A DNA stretch of 64,000 nucleotides from contig CAZQIV010000013.1 of the NCBI GenBank assembly GCA_964593705.1, positions 1 to 64,000 of the forward strand, read 5' to 3'. Numbering within the stretch: the stretch's first letter is position 1; every line of letters begins with the position of its first letter. Position numbers and translations under genes: made by a program. This stretch comes from SABY01 sp964593705. Lineage in GTDB: Bacteria > Bacteroidota > Bacteroidia > Bacteroidales > 4484-276. This document shows positions 33,856 to 42,403 of the stretch, piece after piece. The notes under the pieces were generated by a model. The model saw only the letters and a program-made list of their open reading frames with translations, was not told the DNA's origin and ran no database searches.

Positions 33856-34536
33856 ATGAAACTTTACAAACCAGTCTTTCTGATCGTTACCCTCATTTTT
33901 ATTTCATTTTTAATTAAAGCACAAAGCAATTGCAAGGTGCTGCTACCCGAAATCGACAGTGTTTACACCGGGAAATGCAAAAAAGGTCTTGCGCATGGCG
34001 AGGGTCTTGCCATTGGTAAAGACACCTACGAAGGGAAATTTAAAAAGGGCTGGCCTGATGGTTATGGCGTTTACACCTGGTCAACAGGAGAAGTTTACGA
34101 AGGCAATTTTAACGATGGGATTAAAGAAGGCGAAGGCATCTACAGGTTTTTTAATAATGGAAACGATTCTATTATCCAGGGTTTATGGAAAAACGATGTT
34201 TATACAGGCCCGAAACCCCGAAAACCAAAAGTGATTCAATCAGTAGCCATCGACAGACATAACTTCCGTAAAAACAGCGATGCACAAAACAGGGTGCTTA
34301 TTGATTTTTCGCAAAATGGCGGAAAAAATTCCAGTATCACTGATTTACTAATTACCGCCGACAGCGGGTACGAATATAAGCTGGGACAATCAAAAGGTTT
34401 TATTGAAGTAAATTTCCCGGTTACTTTTCTGGTAAAATACACCACCCCAAATAAATTACACACCCGCTTGGTTTATTGCATCTTCGAATTTACAATTTTT
34501 GAACCCGGCGACTGGCGGGTGGAGTTGTTTAATTAG
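33856..34536 (+). CDS. Secreted MORN-repeat protein
   Basis: 226 aa with signal peptide MKLYKPVFLIVTLIFISFL...KA-Q. Residues 30-115 carry three to four MORN repeats (YTGKCKKGLAHGEG, YEGKFKKGWPDGYG, YEGNFNDGIKEGEG), each around 23 residues. The C-terminal 110 residues form a beta-rich domain without an assigned family. Likely periplasmic or surface associated. Family repeats mediate protein or lipid contact; a specific role is unknown. Confidence 0.85.
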   Translation: MKLYKPVFLIVTLIFISFLIKAQSNCKVLLPEIDSVYTGKCKKGLAHGEGLAIGKDTYEGKFKKGWPDGYGVYTWSTGEVYEGNFNDGIKEGEGIYRFFNNGNDSIIQGLWKNDVYTGPKPRKPKVIQSVAIDRHNFRKNSDAQNRVLIDFSQNGGKNSSITDLLITADSGYEYKLGQSKGFIEVNFPVTFLVKYTTPNKLHTRLVYCIFEFTIFEPGDWRVELFN

Positions 34537-34605
34537 TGCTTGTCCATAGAGTCGACTTTTTCGATTAGAGGCTATAAAGTTTCCCGCAGATTTCGCGGTA
34601 ATTAT
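34537..34605. repeat. Degenerate family 2 fragment
   Basis: The sequence TAGTGCTTGTCCATAGAGTC at 34534-34553 matches the family 2 terminal repeat, and TTCCCGCAGATTTCGC follows at about 34578-34593. Only the left half is present; the element appears truncated. Confidence 0.5.
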
Positions 34606-34734
34606 GATTTCTCGATTTTTCTTCACTCGCCGATACTCACCTGTCATTCGCCGATTTCTGTTTGAAATAAACATATTAGTAATCCTATTTTTGCCGAAAT
34701 AAATAATTTTTGTAAACCACTAAAACTTACAATT

Positions 34735-35460
34735 ATGTTAACAGAAAACAGATCGAGAACATTAATTTTTGCGGTGATCATCATCACTGCCGGTGCAATA
34801 TTACTCTTACGAAGTATTGGGATTTTACCCTGGGAAATTAGCAATGTGTTAATTTCATGGCAAATGCTCCTTATCGTTATTGGGGTTTTTAATATCTTTT
34901 CGGCTCAACACAAGGTAAGCGGATACATCTTACTTGGTGTAGGCGGGTTTTTTATGCTGGATAAGTTCTATTACTGGGACATAAGTTTTTGGCAGGTGTT
35001 TTGGCCTCTTATACTTATAGGTATTGGGATTGCCGTTTTGGTAAATCATCAAAAGAACCAGGGACACGGATACCGGTTTAACCATGTGGGCTCTAAATAC
35101 TCAGGCGATGATGACGGCGATTACATTGATGAAGTAACGATTTTTAGCGGAACTGAAAAAACCATCACCAGTCAGAATTTCAGGGGCGGGAAAATAACCA
35201 GCATCTTTGGTGGTTCCGAAATTAATCTTACCCAGGCCAACCTTTCCGATGAAAAAAATGATATTGAAGTCGTGTCGATATTCGGTGGTTCTACCTTAAT
35301 TGTTCCTCCCGACTGGGATGTAAAAGTGAATGTAACCGCTGTATTTGGTGGCTTTTCCGACAAACGGTATAAAAGAACTGGTGTTGACAAAGACCCGCAA
35401 AAATTACTGCACGTTCAGGGTGTTGTAATTTTCGGAGGTGGCGAAATAAAAAGCTATTAA
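34735..35460 (+). CDS. LiaF-like membrane protein (DUF5668 / cell-wall-active antibiotics response)
   Basis: 241 aa. Residues 10-105 form about four TM segments (LIFAVIIITAGAILLLRSIG, VLISWQMLLIVIGVF, YILLGVGGFFML, VFWPLILIGIGIAVLV). The C-terminal region is a LiaF-type beta solenoid with repeated IFGG motifs (TSIFGGSEINL, VSIFGGSTLIV, TAVFGGFSDKR, VVIFGGGEIKS). LiaF proteins regulate envelope-stress two-component systems; the LytS/LytTR pair 324 bp downstream on the same strand fits that arrangement. I infer a shared envelope-stress function. Confidence 0.85.
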   Translation: MLTENRSRTLIFAVIIITAGAILLLRSIGILPWEISNVLISWQMLLIVIGVFNIFSAQHKVSGYILLGVGGFFMLDKFYYWDISFWQVFWPLILIGIGIAVLVNHQKNQGHGYRFNHVGSKYSGDDDGDYIDEVTIFSGTEKTITSQNFRGGKITSIFGGSEINLTQANLSDEKNDIEVVSIFGGSTLIVPPDWDVKVNVTAVFGGFSDKRYKRTGVDKDPQKLLHVQGVVIFGGGEIKSY

Positions 35461-35509
35461 GCTACCAATGACAACTTTTTTTAAAACACTGAAAAAACAA
35501 TCATTCAAC

Positions 35510-35660
35510 AGACCTCTCAGTCGCAAGTTCCTTCGAGGTGACAGGGCTTTGGTGGGTTTGTTGGGGTGGATGAAAGTGGGCGCTTCGCGCCCACTTTCAT
35601 CCACCCCACCCTATGCCTTAGCCTTGTCTTTTCGATCCGCCGACTGGCGGAGAGAAATCT
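35510..35660. repeat. Dispersed hairpin repeat with 21-bp arms, copy 2
   Basis: Arms 35563-35583 and 35587-35607 are perfectly complementary, with loop TTC, and identical in sequence to the arms of 29119-29163. Flanks CTCTCAGTCGC and GCCGACTGGCGGAGAGAAATC match the outer inverted repeats of copy 1 in part. It fills most of the gap 35461-35783 between the LiaF-like gene and the kinase. Confidence 0.75.
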
Positions 35661-35783
35661 ATTTTTTAATAATGATCTTGATAGTGTCCACAAAAAAGTT
35701 ACAGAATCAAAAATTTAACCGTTCATTTCAAACACGCAAAATTATCGAACATTCTTTATCGTTTATTTAAATTAATTTAGATT

Positions 35784-36854
35784 ATGCTTAACCCAATCGT
35801 TTCAAATAAAAAACACTTTTTTATATATGTCCTTTCGATGGGGTTTATTATGATTGCTCATTTTATTATCCTATATTTCCCTTTTGATTTCCCGCTAAAA
35901 ATTGCTGTTGCCGATGCCGGAATCTATACTGTAATGATTTTTCTGTTGGGAATTGGCATTTGGTATATTGTACAGTACTTATCAATAAGTGAGCAAAAGT
36001 ATCACCTCATTCTTGCCGACCACCTGGTTACAGGCGGAATTCTTGTTTTAATCTGGTTGTTTAGCGGATATTATTCTCTTTCATTGCTATTTAAAGATGA
36101 AACCCGCTACATCAACTTCCTTAACGATTCGCTGCCCTGGCGCTTTGTGTATTTAATCATGGTTTATGCGCTGCTTGTTATGATTTATTACCTCATTAAT
36201 TATTACAGGCAATACCATGAAAAGGTTTTGCAAGAATCTGAACTCAAGCAAACCATTCAGCAGTCGGAACTTAACATGCTGAAATCGCAGATCAACCCAC
36301 ATTTCTTGTTCAACAGTTTAAATTCTATCCACTCACTCATAATGTCCGACTCAGAAAAAGCAGGTGAAATGCTCATGGAACTTTCTGAATTTCTCCGCTA
36401 TACAGTTCGGAAAAATCATGATGAACAAGTGAGCCTAAAAAGTGAATTGGAAAATATCGAAAAATATCTGGATATCGAAAAGATACGCTTTGGAAACCGA
36501 CTAATGGTGGAAGAGGATATTGATGAAATATGTTTGGATTGCAAAATTCCAAATATGATTTTGCAGCCGATATACGAAAACGCCATTAAACATGGAGTAA
36601 ACGAAAGTACCGATACGGTAACCATAGCTACAAGATGTATTGAATATCATGGCGATTTAAGAATAAGCATCGGGAATAACTATTCGCCCGGGAATCTGTC
36701 GAAACGCGGACAAGGTCTGGGCCTGGAGAATATTAAAAAACGATTGAAGTTGCACTTTAAACGTTCGGATCTGCTTTCGATCGAAAAAAGCAGCTTTTAT
36801 TTTACCGTCCACATTATAATACCAAAAGTTGAACAGGATAAAACCACGAAATAA
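35784..36854 (+). CDS. Sensor histidine kinase, LytS/YpdA type
   Basis: 356 aa. Four TM helices lie in residues 10-140 without a large extracellular loop. The His_kinase domain has QINPHFLFNSLNSIHSL with phospho-acceptor H173, and a GHKL ATPase domain with the N box (IYENAIKHG) and GQGLGLENIKKRL. It should phosphorylate the LytTR response regulator whose gene begins 3 bp after this stop. Signal unknown; the LiaF-like neighbour suggests envelope stress. Confidence 0.92.
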   Translation: MLNPIVSNKKHFFIYVLSMGFIMIAHFIILYFPFDFPLKIAVADAGIYTVMIFLLGIGIWYIVQYLSISEQKYHLILADHLVTGGILVLIWLFSGYYSLSLLFKDETRYINFLNDSLPWRFVYLIMVYALLVMIYYLINYYRQYHEKVLQESELKQTIQQSELNMLKSQINPHFLFNSLNSIHSLIMSDSEKAGEMLMELSEFLRYTVRKNHDEQVSLKSELENIEKYLDIEKIRFGNRLMVEEDIDEICLDCKIPNMILQPIYENAIKHGVNESTDTVTIATRCIEYHGDLRISIGNNYSPGNLSKRGQGLGLENIKKRLKLHFKRSDLLSIEKSSFYFTVHIIIPKVEQDKTTK

Positions 36855-36856
36855 AC

Positions 36857-37615
36857 ATGGAAAAATCTACCATTAAAGCCATCATTATCGATGATGAAGA
36901 GTTGGCCCGTAAGGTAATTATCAGGTACCTGGAAAAGCATCCCGAAATTGAAATCGTTGGGGAATGCGAAAATGGTTTTACGGGCTTAAAAGCCATAAAT
37001 GAAACAAAGCCCGATCTTGTGTTTCTCGACATCCAGATGCCAAAAATCAATGGCTTTGAATTGCTGGAAGTGCTGGACGAAAAACCCCTGATAATTTTTT
37101 CGACTGCCCATGATGAGTTTGCCTTGAAAGCCTTTGAGCACAGCGCCCTCGATTACCTGCTGAAACCCTATAGCCAAAAACGATTTTCGGAGGCTGTGGC
37201 CAGGGCCGTGGAAAGAATTAATACGGGGCAATCGCAATCATCGGCTTATGAAAAGTTAAATATAGAAAATGAAAACCGTGATGATTACCTCCCTCGAATT
37301 GTGGTTAAGGATGGCAGCGAGGTGCATGTAATCCCAAGCGATGATATTGTAAATATTGAGGCCGCCGATGATTATGTGGAAATCCACACGAAAAACGAAA
37401 AATATTTAAAGCAAAAACCACTTTCTTTTTTCGAAGCACACCTCCACCCCGATCAATTCATACGGGTACACCGCTCGGCTATTGTGGCTATATCAGAAAT
37501 TTCAAAACTCGAACCCTATTCAAAAGATAGTTTTGTGCTGATATTAAAAAACGGAAAGGAAATAAATGTGAGTAAATCGGGGATGAAATTGCTGAGAGAA
37601 AAACTTAATTTTTAG
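36857..37615 (+). CDS. LytTR-family response regulator
   Basis: 252 aa. Receiver: acidic pair D12/D13, phospho-acceptor D58 (LVFLDIQMP), then FSTAHDEFALKAFEHSALDYLLKP with the conserved Thr and Lys. The LytTR DNA-binding domain occupies about 150-250 (IVVKDGSEVHVIP ... DYVEIHT ... FIRVHRSAIV). Partner of the LytS-type kinase immediately upstream. The gene ends convergently with the R-M gene, overlapping its stop by 4 bp. Confidence 0.94.
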   Translation: MEKSTIKAIIIDDEELARKVIIRYLEKHPEIEIVGECENGFTGLKAINETKPDLVFLDIQMPKINGFELLEVLDEKPLIIFSTAHDEFALKAFEHSALDYLLKPYSQKRFSEAVARAVERINTGQSQSSAYEKLNIENENRDDYLPRIVVKDGSEVHVIPSDDIVNIEAADDYVEIHTKNEKYLKQKPLSFFEAHLHPDQFIRVHRSAIVAISEISKLEPYSKDSFVLILKNGKEINVSKSGMKLLREKLNF

Positions 37616-40600
37616 TCTTTCGCGCTAAGATATTTATTTAACACCAATGTTTTATCTTCCTCAACGCTTGAAACCGACAACTTCAATTCGTGAATTTCAT
37701 CTTCAATACTACTCATTTCACCAGCAAACGCAAGCTGGGTTTCGATATCCGGAAGTGGAATAGTAATATTCTGAAAAGTGGTTTTGGTGATGGCATCGAA
37801 AACCGTGCCTGTTGCATTTTCGGTGAATTGTTGTATTTCATGCCTCAGCGAAAAATAGAGAAAATCGTTGCTTAAACCTTCTTTTGATCGTAATCCGTAG
37901 CAAGATTGATTAAAGGTCATGGGAATAGCCAGTTGCGCCAAAGCACCAACAGTTCCGCGTGCCGAAATTATTAAATCGCCCGGGGCTAAGAATTTTGTGC
38001 TGCTGTTTTCAAACCCTTCCTTTGTAATCTTTTTTTCTGTTTCCCTAACCCATCTTTCATCATTATTAAAGTCAACCACCGAGAGCCAGGGAATATCTCC
38101 ATTCCAATAACTTTTGATTTTTGTACTTGGGGTTCCACCACCAATAATTTCAACCACAGATGAAAGCGATATCCTTTTCCATGCCTGTTGCTTTTGCTGA
38201 TAATTTTGTTTCAGGCTATTTATACGAGTTAAAATTTCTTGTTTTGTTTCCTTTTCTTTTTGATCGATACGGTCAATTTCCGAAACGATTTGTTGCTGAA
38301 CTTTGAGCGGTGGAACAGGTATTCTTATTTGTCCTAAATCTTTTGAATAAACATGTGGTTGAGCCTGTCCTCTCTGCAAACTAAAAAGTTTTTCCTGAGC
38401 TGATTTTAAAATTATGTAAATTAACTTGGTTGATATTTTCGTTTCATCTTTACTTTTAATAGTAGTGCAATCGGACGCGAATATTTTACTACTCCAATAA
38501 TTTATAAATCCGGCATAAGCCCCTGATGCGCTGATAGTGATAATGTTACCCTGCCGATTATGAACATTATGATAGTAGGCGGACTCTTTGCCACCAGCAA
38601 CTACAGGAATATTTCCAGTACTTGTATTTATTTTTGTAATGCTTGTCCCTTTTTGTAAGTCAGCAATATTCAACATTGATTCATTGAATGGAGAATCAAA
38701 CAGTAGCCCTGTTGGGGTCTTGCTTTTATAACTTGGATTTATTCGTTTATCAAAATCAACCTTGTCGAAACTGATACAATCGGAAAGTGTTACATAAAAT
38801 AAATTTTCGCTTAATTCAGCACGAACCCCAGGCATTTCATCATTAAAAGCTTTATAAACGTAATTATTAACTTTCAAAGGATTGAATTTGTTTTTAACAT
38901 CGAACAAACTGGTGTCGCCATTAAATTCCATGCCTTTGTATCCGCGCCTGTTGCTGAATTTGTAGCCCAAAAACTCCTTTTGCTCAGCATTTGATTTCCC
39001 GGTTTTTACCACAAGGGTTTGTTGGGGTACAAAGCTTTTTTGGTAGTGCTTTATTTTGGTAATAACCGTATTGCCATGTTTATCATGACTTTCAATTTCT
39101 TCTGTCCGAAAAACATTTTCATTATAAATTACTTCACGATGGGTTAACAGGAAATAGTTAAACTTTTCAACTTCATCTCTTAGCACGGCATCAATAAAGC
39201 GCTCCTCGCGCAAGCGTTGGTTCATGGCTTTTATTTTTGCTACAATTTCTTTTTTAATTGCAATTTCATTTTCATCGGTAAGCGCTTCCAATTCTCTCAG
39301 TTGGTTTTTGTAGTCTTTGTCGAGTTTTGCATGATATTCTTTTGTGCTTGTTAATTTTTCATACCACTGAAAGTAATTTTTGTAAAATGCTGACTCTAAA
39401 AAATTTTCAGTAATACTTCGCTTTGTAAATTGAACATAATCATCAAAATCGAGATTTAAGATTTCGACATAACTGCGATAAAAATTTCGGCTATCGAAGA
39501 AATCGTTTCGGCGTTCAAAATCGACTCCCAAAATATAATCCTCTGCAATATATTCACAATTTAACACAAAATCAGGGTGGCGTTTTTTCAGGAACAAAGT
39601 AACAGTATTGGTTCCTGTTGCGCTAAAGGTTTCGCTGCCAAATTCAACAATAGATTTTATTTCAAAATGTTTCAGAATAATTTCGCGGGCTTTGGTGTAA
39701 ATACCTGTGTTGCTAAGTATGGAACTGGGTAAAATGATCCCTGCCATCCCACCTGACCTAAGCAGTTGTTTCATCCTCTCGATAAACAGAACTTCAATAT
39801 CATCTGATTCATTACTGATAAAATTGTTGTTCAGAAGGTCGTACTGTGGGAGTTTATTTTCGTTGAGGTGTTGCTTAAAATATTTAACGGTATATGGTGG
39901 GTTGGCTACCAACACATCGTAGGTACCATCGGGCAAAAGATCCTCATGTTTTTCAAGCCCATCGCCAAATATTACCCTGGCTTCACCATCTCCATGCATA
40001 AAACAGGCTACTTTGCTTGTGCGTGCAAGCCTGTAGTCTTTTTCGATACCAAACACACACTCGCCTGCCCAGAGCGTGTTATTGCGCCAGTTGGCCAGTT
40101 GGGGATAATTATGTTCGTATTCGGAGGGAATATCCTGGATAACTGAAGTAACCTGCTCAATGGCTTCGGTTAAAAAATGCCCACTGCCACAAGCAAAATC
40201 AACAATGTTAGGCAAAAAACTCAGCTCCTCATTTTCTAACTTATTGTAAACAATTTTTTTAATAGGGATTGATGATAAAATAAAATAGGTGATGGGTGTT
40301 GGTGTAAAAAACTGCCCTTCCGACTGTTTGTATCCGCTTTCTAAAAGCAGTTCAAAAAAGTCGCCCAGGAACTGTGATTTTTGATTATATCTAAAACGAA
40401 ATGGCTGAAAGAGCCTGATAATTTCTTCGAGTACTTTAATGTTTTGCCTGAATAGGGGTTGGTTATAGACTTCCTTAAATGCAAATTCATTGTTTTTATA
40501 ATATTTAAGGTCAGTATAAATTTTTAAAAGATTGTTTTTGGCAGCTTGTCGCGGAAAATTTCTTATCTCATTCTCAATCTCTTCCAGCGTATGGTCAACA

Positions 40601-41598
40601 ACTTTTTCTTTTAAAAATTTATCCATAGCCCTGGCGTATAGCTTTTGCAATTTATCAATCAATTGTTCCTGTGTTTCTCCACCCTCCAGTATTTGAAATT
40701 CCAGGATATCGCCTTCCTGTTTTTCTTCATCAGTAAGTTTTGAAAGGATAAGCGAAATCATCCTGTTAAAGGCATTGGAGCGATCAGATATATTGTTGTG
40801 CCTCAATATTTCTTCAAACTGATTAAAGACCCCGCTTTTTCCTTCAATATGCTCTCTTTCGAAATTTTTAAGGTCAGCTTTTTTCAATGGAGTATATCCA
40901 GGCAGATAGACAGGAATAGAGTTTTCGAAAATACCTGAGGTCAGGTAATTTTTTTCGTTCCCGGTTTTATAACTCCACACGCTGAGCATTTCATCAATAG
41001 TCCCGGCTTTTGCGTAACTAATAATTTTTTCAGGATATTTATCCTGCTCAAGCTGATCGGTATTACTATCTTCAACCCTTAAAATAGCTTGTTGCCGTTC
41101 AATCCGATTGCCAAAAAAAATGGATGCATACAAGCAAAGAAACCTGGTGTTTTTGTCTTGCTGGAAGTAGGAAAAAAGCTGCCCTCCATTTTCTTGCATT
41201 CTGGTTTTCTCTTTTTCAAACTCTTTCCCATAAGTCTTACACTCGATCAAAATGAGTGTTTTGCCATCTAATCCTGTTATAGTAATATCGGCTTTACCAC
41301 TTTTGCCGGTGCGGCCAAGCTTCCATTTTTTTTCAAGTGTAATATCTTTGGGGTTATAGCCTTTACTTAAAAGTTGATCAACACACTCTAAAACAACAAG
41401 ATTTTCAGCGTTTTGAAAGTTCGATGTTGTTTCATCTCCCTTTTTTATCACACTCCCATAGTCGAAAAATTCCTGATCCAAACGAACATTTAGCGTGTAA
41501 TTAACATCTGGATATTCCTTAAAGTATTTATCCTTGTTATCTTTTTCGGGCTGGAAACCCAAAAGTTCGATGGTATCTTTAATTGTAATTTTTTTCAT
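37612..41598 (-). CDS. Single-chain restriction-modification-specificity enzyme (type IIG / fused HsdR-N, HsdM, HsdS)
   Basis: 1328 aa. Residues 96-125 show a PD-(D/E)XK nuclease: D104 in GKADITI and E119-x-K121 in LILIECKTYG. The N6-adenine methyltransferase (HsdM-like) has motif I FACGSGHF near 467-474 and motif IV NPPY near 563-566. After a linker, the C-terminal 400 residues hold two HsdS-like specificity halves: one around 915-1125 (ending QIRIPVPPLKVQQQIVSEID) and one from about 1135 (SLSSVVEIIGGGTPSTKIK ... TIPLPDIETQLAF). One protein would recognise, methylate and cut DNA. There are no separate hsdR/M/S genes. It is translationally coupled to an upstream XRE gene (ATGA overlap). The specificity halves set a bipartite target that cannot be read from sequence. 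Confidence 0.88.
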   Translation of the reverse strand: MKKITIKDTIELLGFQPEKDNKDKYFKEYPDVNYTLNVRLDQEFFDYGSVIKKGDETTSNFQNAENLVVLECVDQLLSKGYNPKDITLEKKWKLGRTGKSGKADITITGLDGKTLILIECKTYGKEFEKEKTRMQENGGQLFSYFQQDKNTRFLCLYASIFFGNRIERQQAILRVEDSNTDQLEQDKYPEKIISYAKAGTIDEMLSVWSYKTGNEKNYLTSGIFENSIPVYLPGYTPLKKADLKNFEREHIEGKSGVFNQFEEILRHNNISDRSNAFNRMISLILSKLTDEEKQEGDILEFQILEGGETQEQLIDKLQKLYARAMDKFLKEKVVDHTLEEIENEIRNFPRQAAKNNLLKIYTDLKYYKNNEFAFKEVYNQPLFRQNIKVLEEIIRLFQPFRFRYNQKSQFLGDFFELLLESGYKQSEGQFFTPTPITYFILSSIPIKKIVYNKLENEELSFLPNIVDFACGSGHFLTEAIEQVTSVIQDIPSEYEHNYPQLANWRNNTLWAGECVFGIEKDYRLARTSKVACFMHGDGEARVIFGDGLEKHEDLLPDGTYDVLVANPPYTVKYFKQHLNENKLPQYDLLNNNFISNESDDIEVLFIERMKQLLRSGGMAGIILPSSILSNTGIYTKAREIILKHFEIKSIVEFGSETFSATGTNTVTLFLKKRHPDFVLNCEYIAEDYILGVDFERRNDFFDSRNFYRSYVEILNLDFDDYVQFTKRSITENFLESAFYKNYFQWYEKLTSTKEYHAKLDKDYKNQLRELEALTDENEIAIKKEIVAKIKAMNQRLREERFIDAVLRDEVEKFNYFLLTHREVIYNENVFRTEEIESHDKHGNTVITKIKHYQKSFVPQQTLVVKTGKSNAEQKEFLGYKFSNRRGYKGMEFNGDTSLFDVKNKFNPLKVNNYVYKAFNDEMPGVRAELSENLFYVTLSDCISFDKVDFDKRINPSYKSKTPTGLLFDSPFNESMLNIADLQKGTSITKINTSTGNIPVVAGGKESAYYHNVHNRQGNIITISASGAYAGFINYWSSKIFASDCTTIKSKDETKISTKLIYIILKSAQEKLFSLQRGQAQPHVYSKDLGQIRIPVPPLKVQQQIVSEIDRIDQKEKETKQEILTRINSLKQNYQQKQQAWKRISLSSVVEIIGGGTPSTKIKSYWNGDIPWLSVVDFNNDERWVRETEKKITKEGFENSSTKFLAPGDLIISARGTVGALAQLAIPMTFNQSCYGLRSKEGLSNDFLYFSLRHEIQQFTENATGTVFDAITKTTFQNITIPLPDIETQLAFAGEMSSIEDEIHELKLSVSSVEEDKTLVLNKYLSAKD

Positions 41599-41894
41599 TG
41601 TTGTTGTTTTAAATATTCAATTTTAGCTTCGGCAATCCTTAATGCTTCTATTGCATTATCTTCGTCCTGAAGGGTATAAACCAGTTTATCACTCAACCAG
41701 GCAGTTAATAAACCAGCCTTATCCAAATTAAAAAAACCTGCAAGTTTTTCAACCATTTCTTTGCTGGGATTTCGCGTGCCCTTCTCGAATTTACTTATTA
41801 AAGCCTGATCCGTATCCATGGCTGCTGCAACCTGCCTGATGAATAAATTTCTTTTTTCTCGTTCGGCCCGAATTATATCACCAAAAGATTTCAT
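41595..41894 (-). CDS. XRE-family HTH regulator (R-M controller)
   Basis: 99 aa from the ATG at 41894; the frame is open a little further upstream. HTH at residues 3-60: FGDIIRAEREKRNLFIRQVA, DTDQALISKFEKGTRNPS, typical Cro/C1 type. The C-terminal 35 residues form an acidic helix. Stop and the start of the R-M gene overlap as ATGA, so it is likely a controller that times restriction expression. The gap 41895-42222 upstream contains a promoter for the next, divergent gene and no other gene. Confidence 0.85.
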   Translation of the reverse strand: MKSFGDIIRAEREKRNLFIRQVAAAMDTDQALISKFEKGTRNPSKEMVEKLAGFFNLDKAGLLTAWLSDKLVYTLQDEDNAIEALRIAEAKIEYLKQQQ

Positions 41895-42169
41895 AATAAT
41901 CAAATTAATAATTGACAAATTTAGTCAAAATATAATATGTCATGTCGAATTATTGTGTTTTTTTAAAAATAATTTCCTGTTAGAAGTAATAAATAATTGG
42001 TTCTTTTCATTCCAATTTTGTAGAATCCAATTTTCAATTTATCCCTGTAAAAGAACCGGGTTTATAAAAATCAGTGAAATATACAGCATCCAATGTACAG
42101 TAAAATAGACCTTTCAGCTTTTTGCCACTTTTTGAAACGCCTAACATAACCCTTTGAACCCCCTATAAA

Positions 42170-42202
42170 TTTGCATCTGGGCTACCTTCCGGTATAGCTT
42201 TG
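42170..42202 (+). promoter_or_regulatory. Bacteroidota-type promoter TTTG-N21-TAGCTTTG
   Basis: -33 element TTTG at 42170-42173 and -7 element TAGCTTTG (TAnnTTTG) at 42195-42202 with 21 bp between. The small gene at 42223 begins about 20 bp beyond the -7 box, and the adhesin gene follows 25 bp after it, so this may drive both. Confidence 0.55.
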
Positions 42203-42222
42203 CATCCTATCAAAACAATACA

Positions 42223-42378
42223 ATGGCAAGCCGTAAAAAAATATCGCCAAAACAAAGCAATAAGAAAAATGAGGAAGAAAAAGATCCGATTTCTGAAACA
42301 AAAAAAAGATTGGAACTACAGCAAGAAGCCTTGAAAAAAATCATTGAGAAATTTAGTCAAAACATAAACAATAAATGA
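42223..42378 (+). CDS. Small basic/acidic helical protein, unknown
   Basis: 51 aa: starts MASRKKISPKQSNKK, an acidic middle (NEEEKDPISE), and an amphipathic helix (TKKRLELQQEALKKIIEKFS). No signal peptide. It sits between a good promoter and the adhesin start (25 bp gap). It may be a leader or a true small gene; the helix pattern looks protein-like. No family recognised. Confidence 0.45.
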   Translation: MASRKKISPKQSNKKNEEEKDPISETKKRLELQQEALKKIIEKFSQNINNK

Positions 42379-42403
42379 AATTATTAACCTAACAATTAAT
42401 ATT

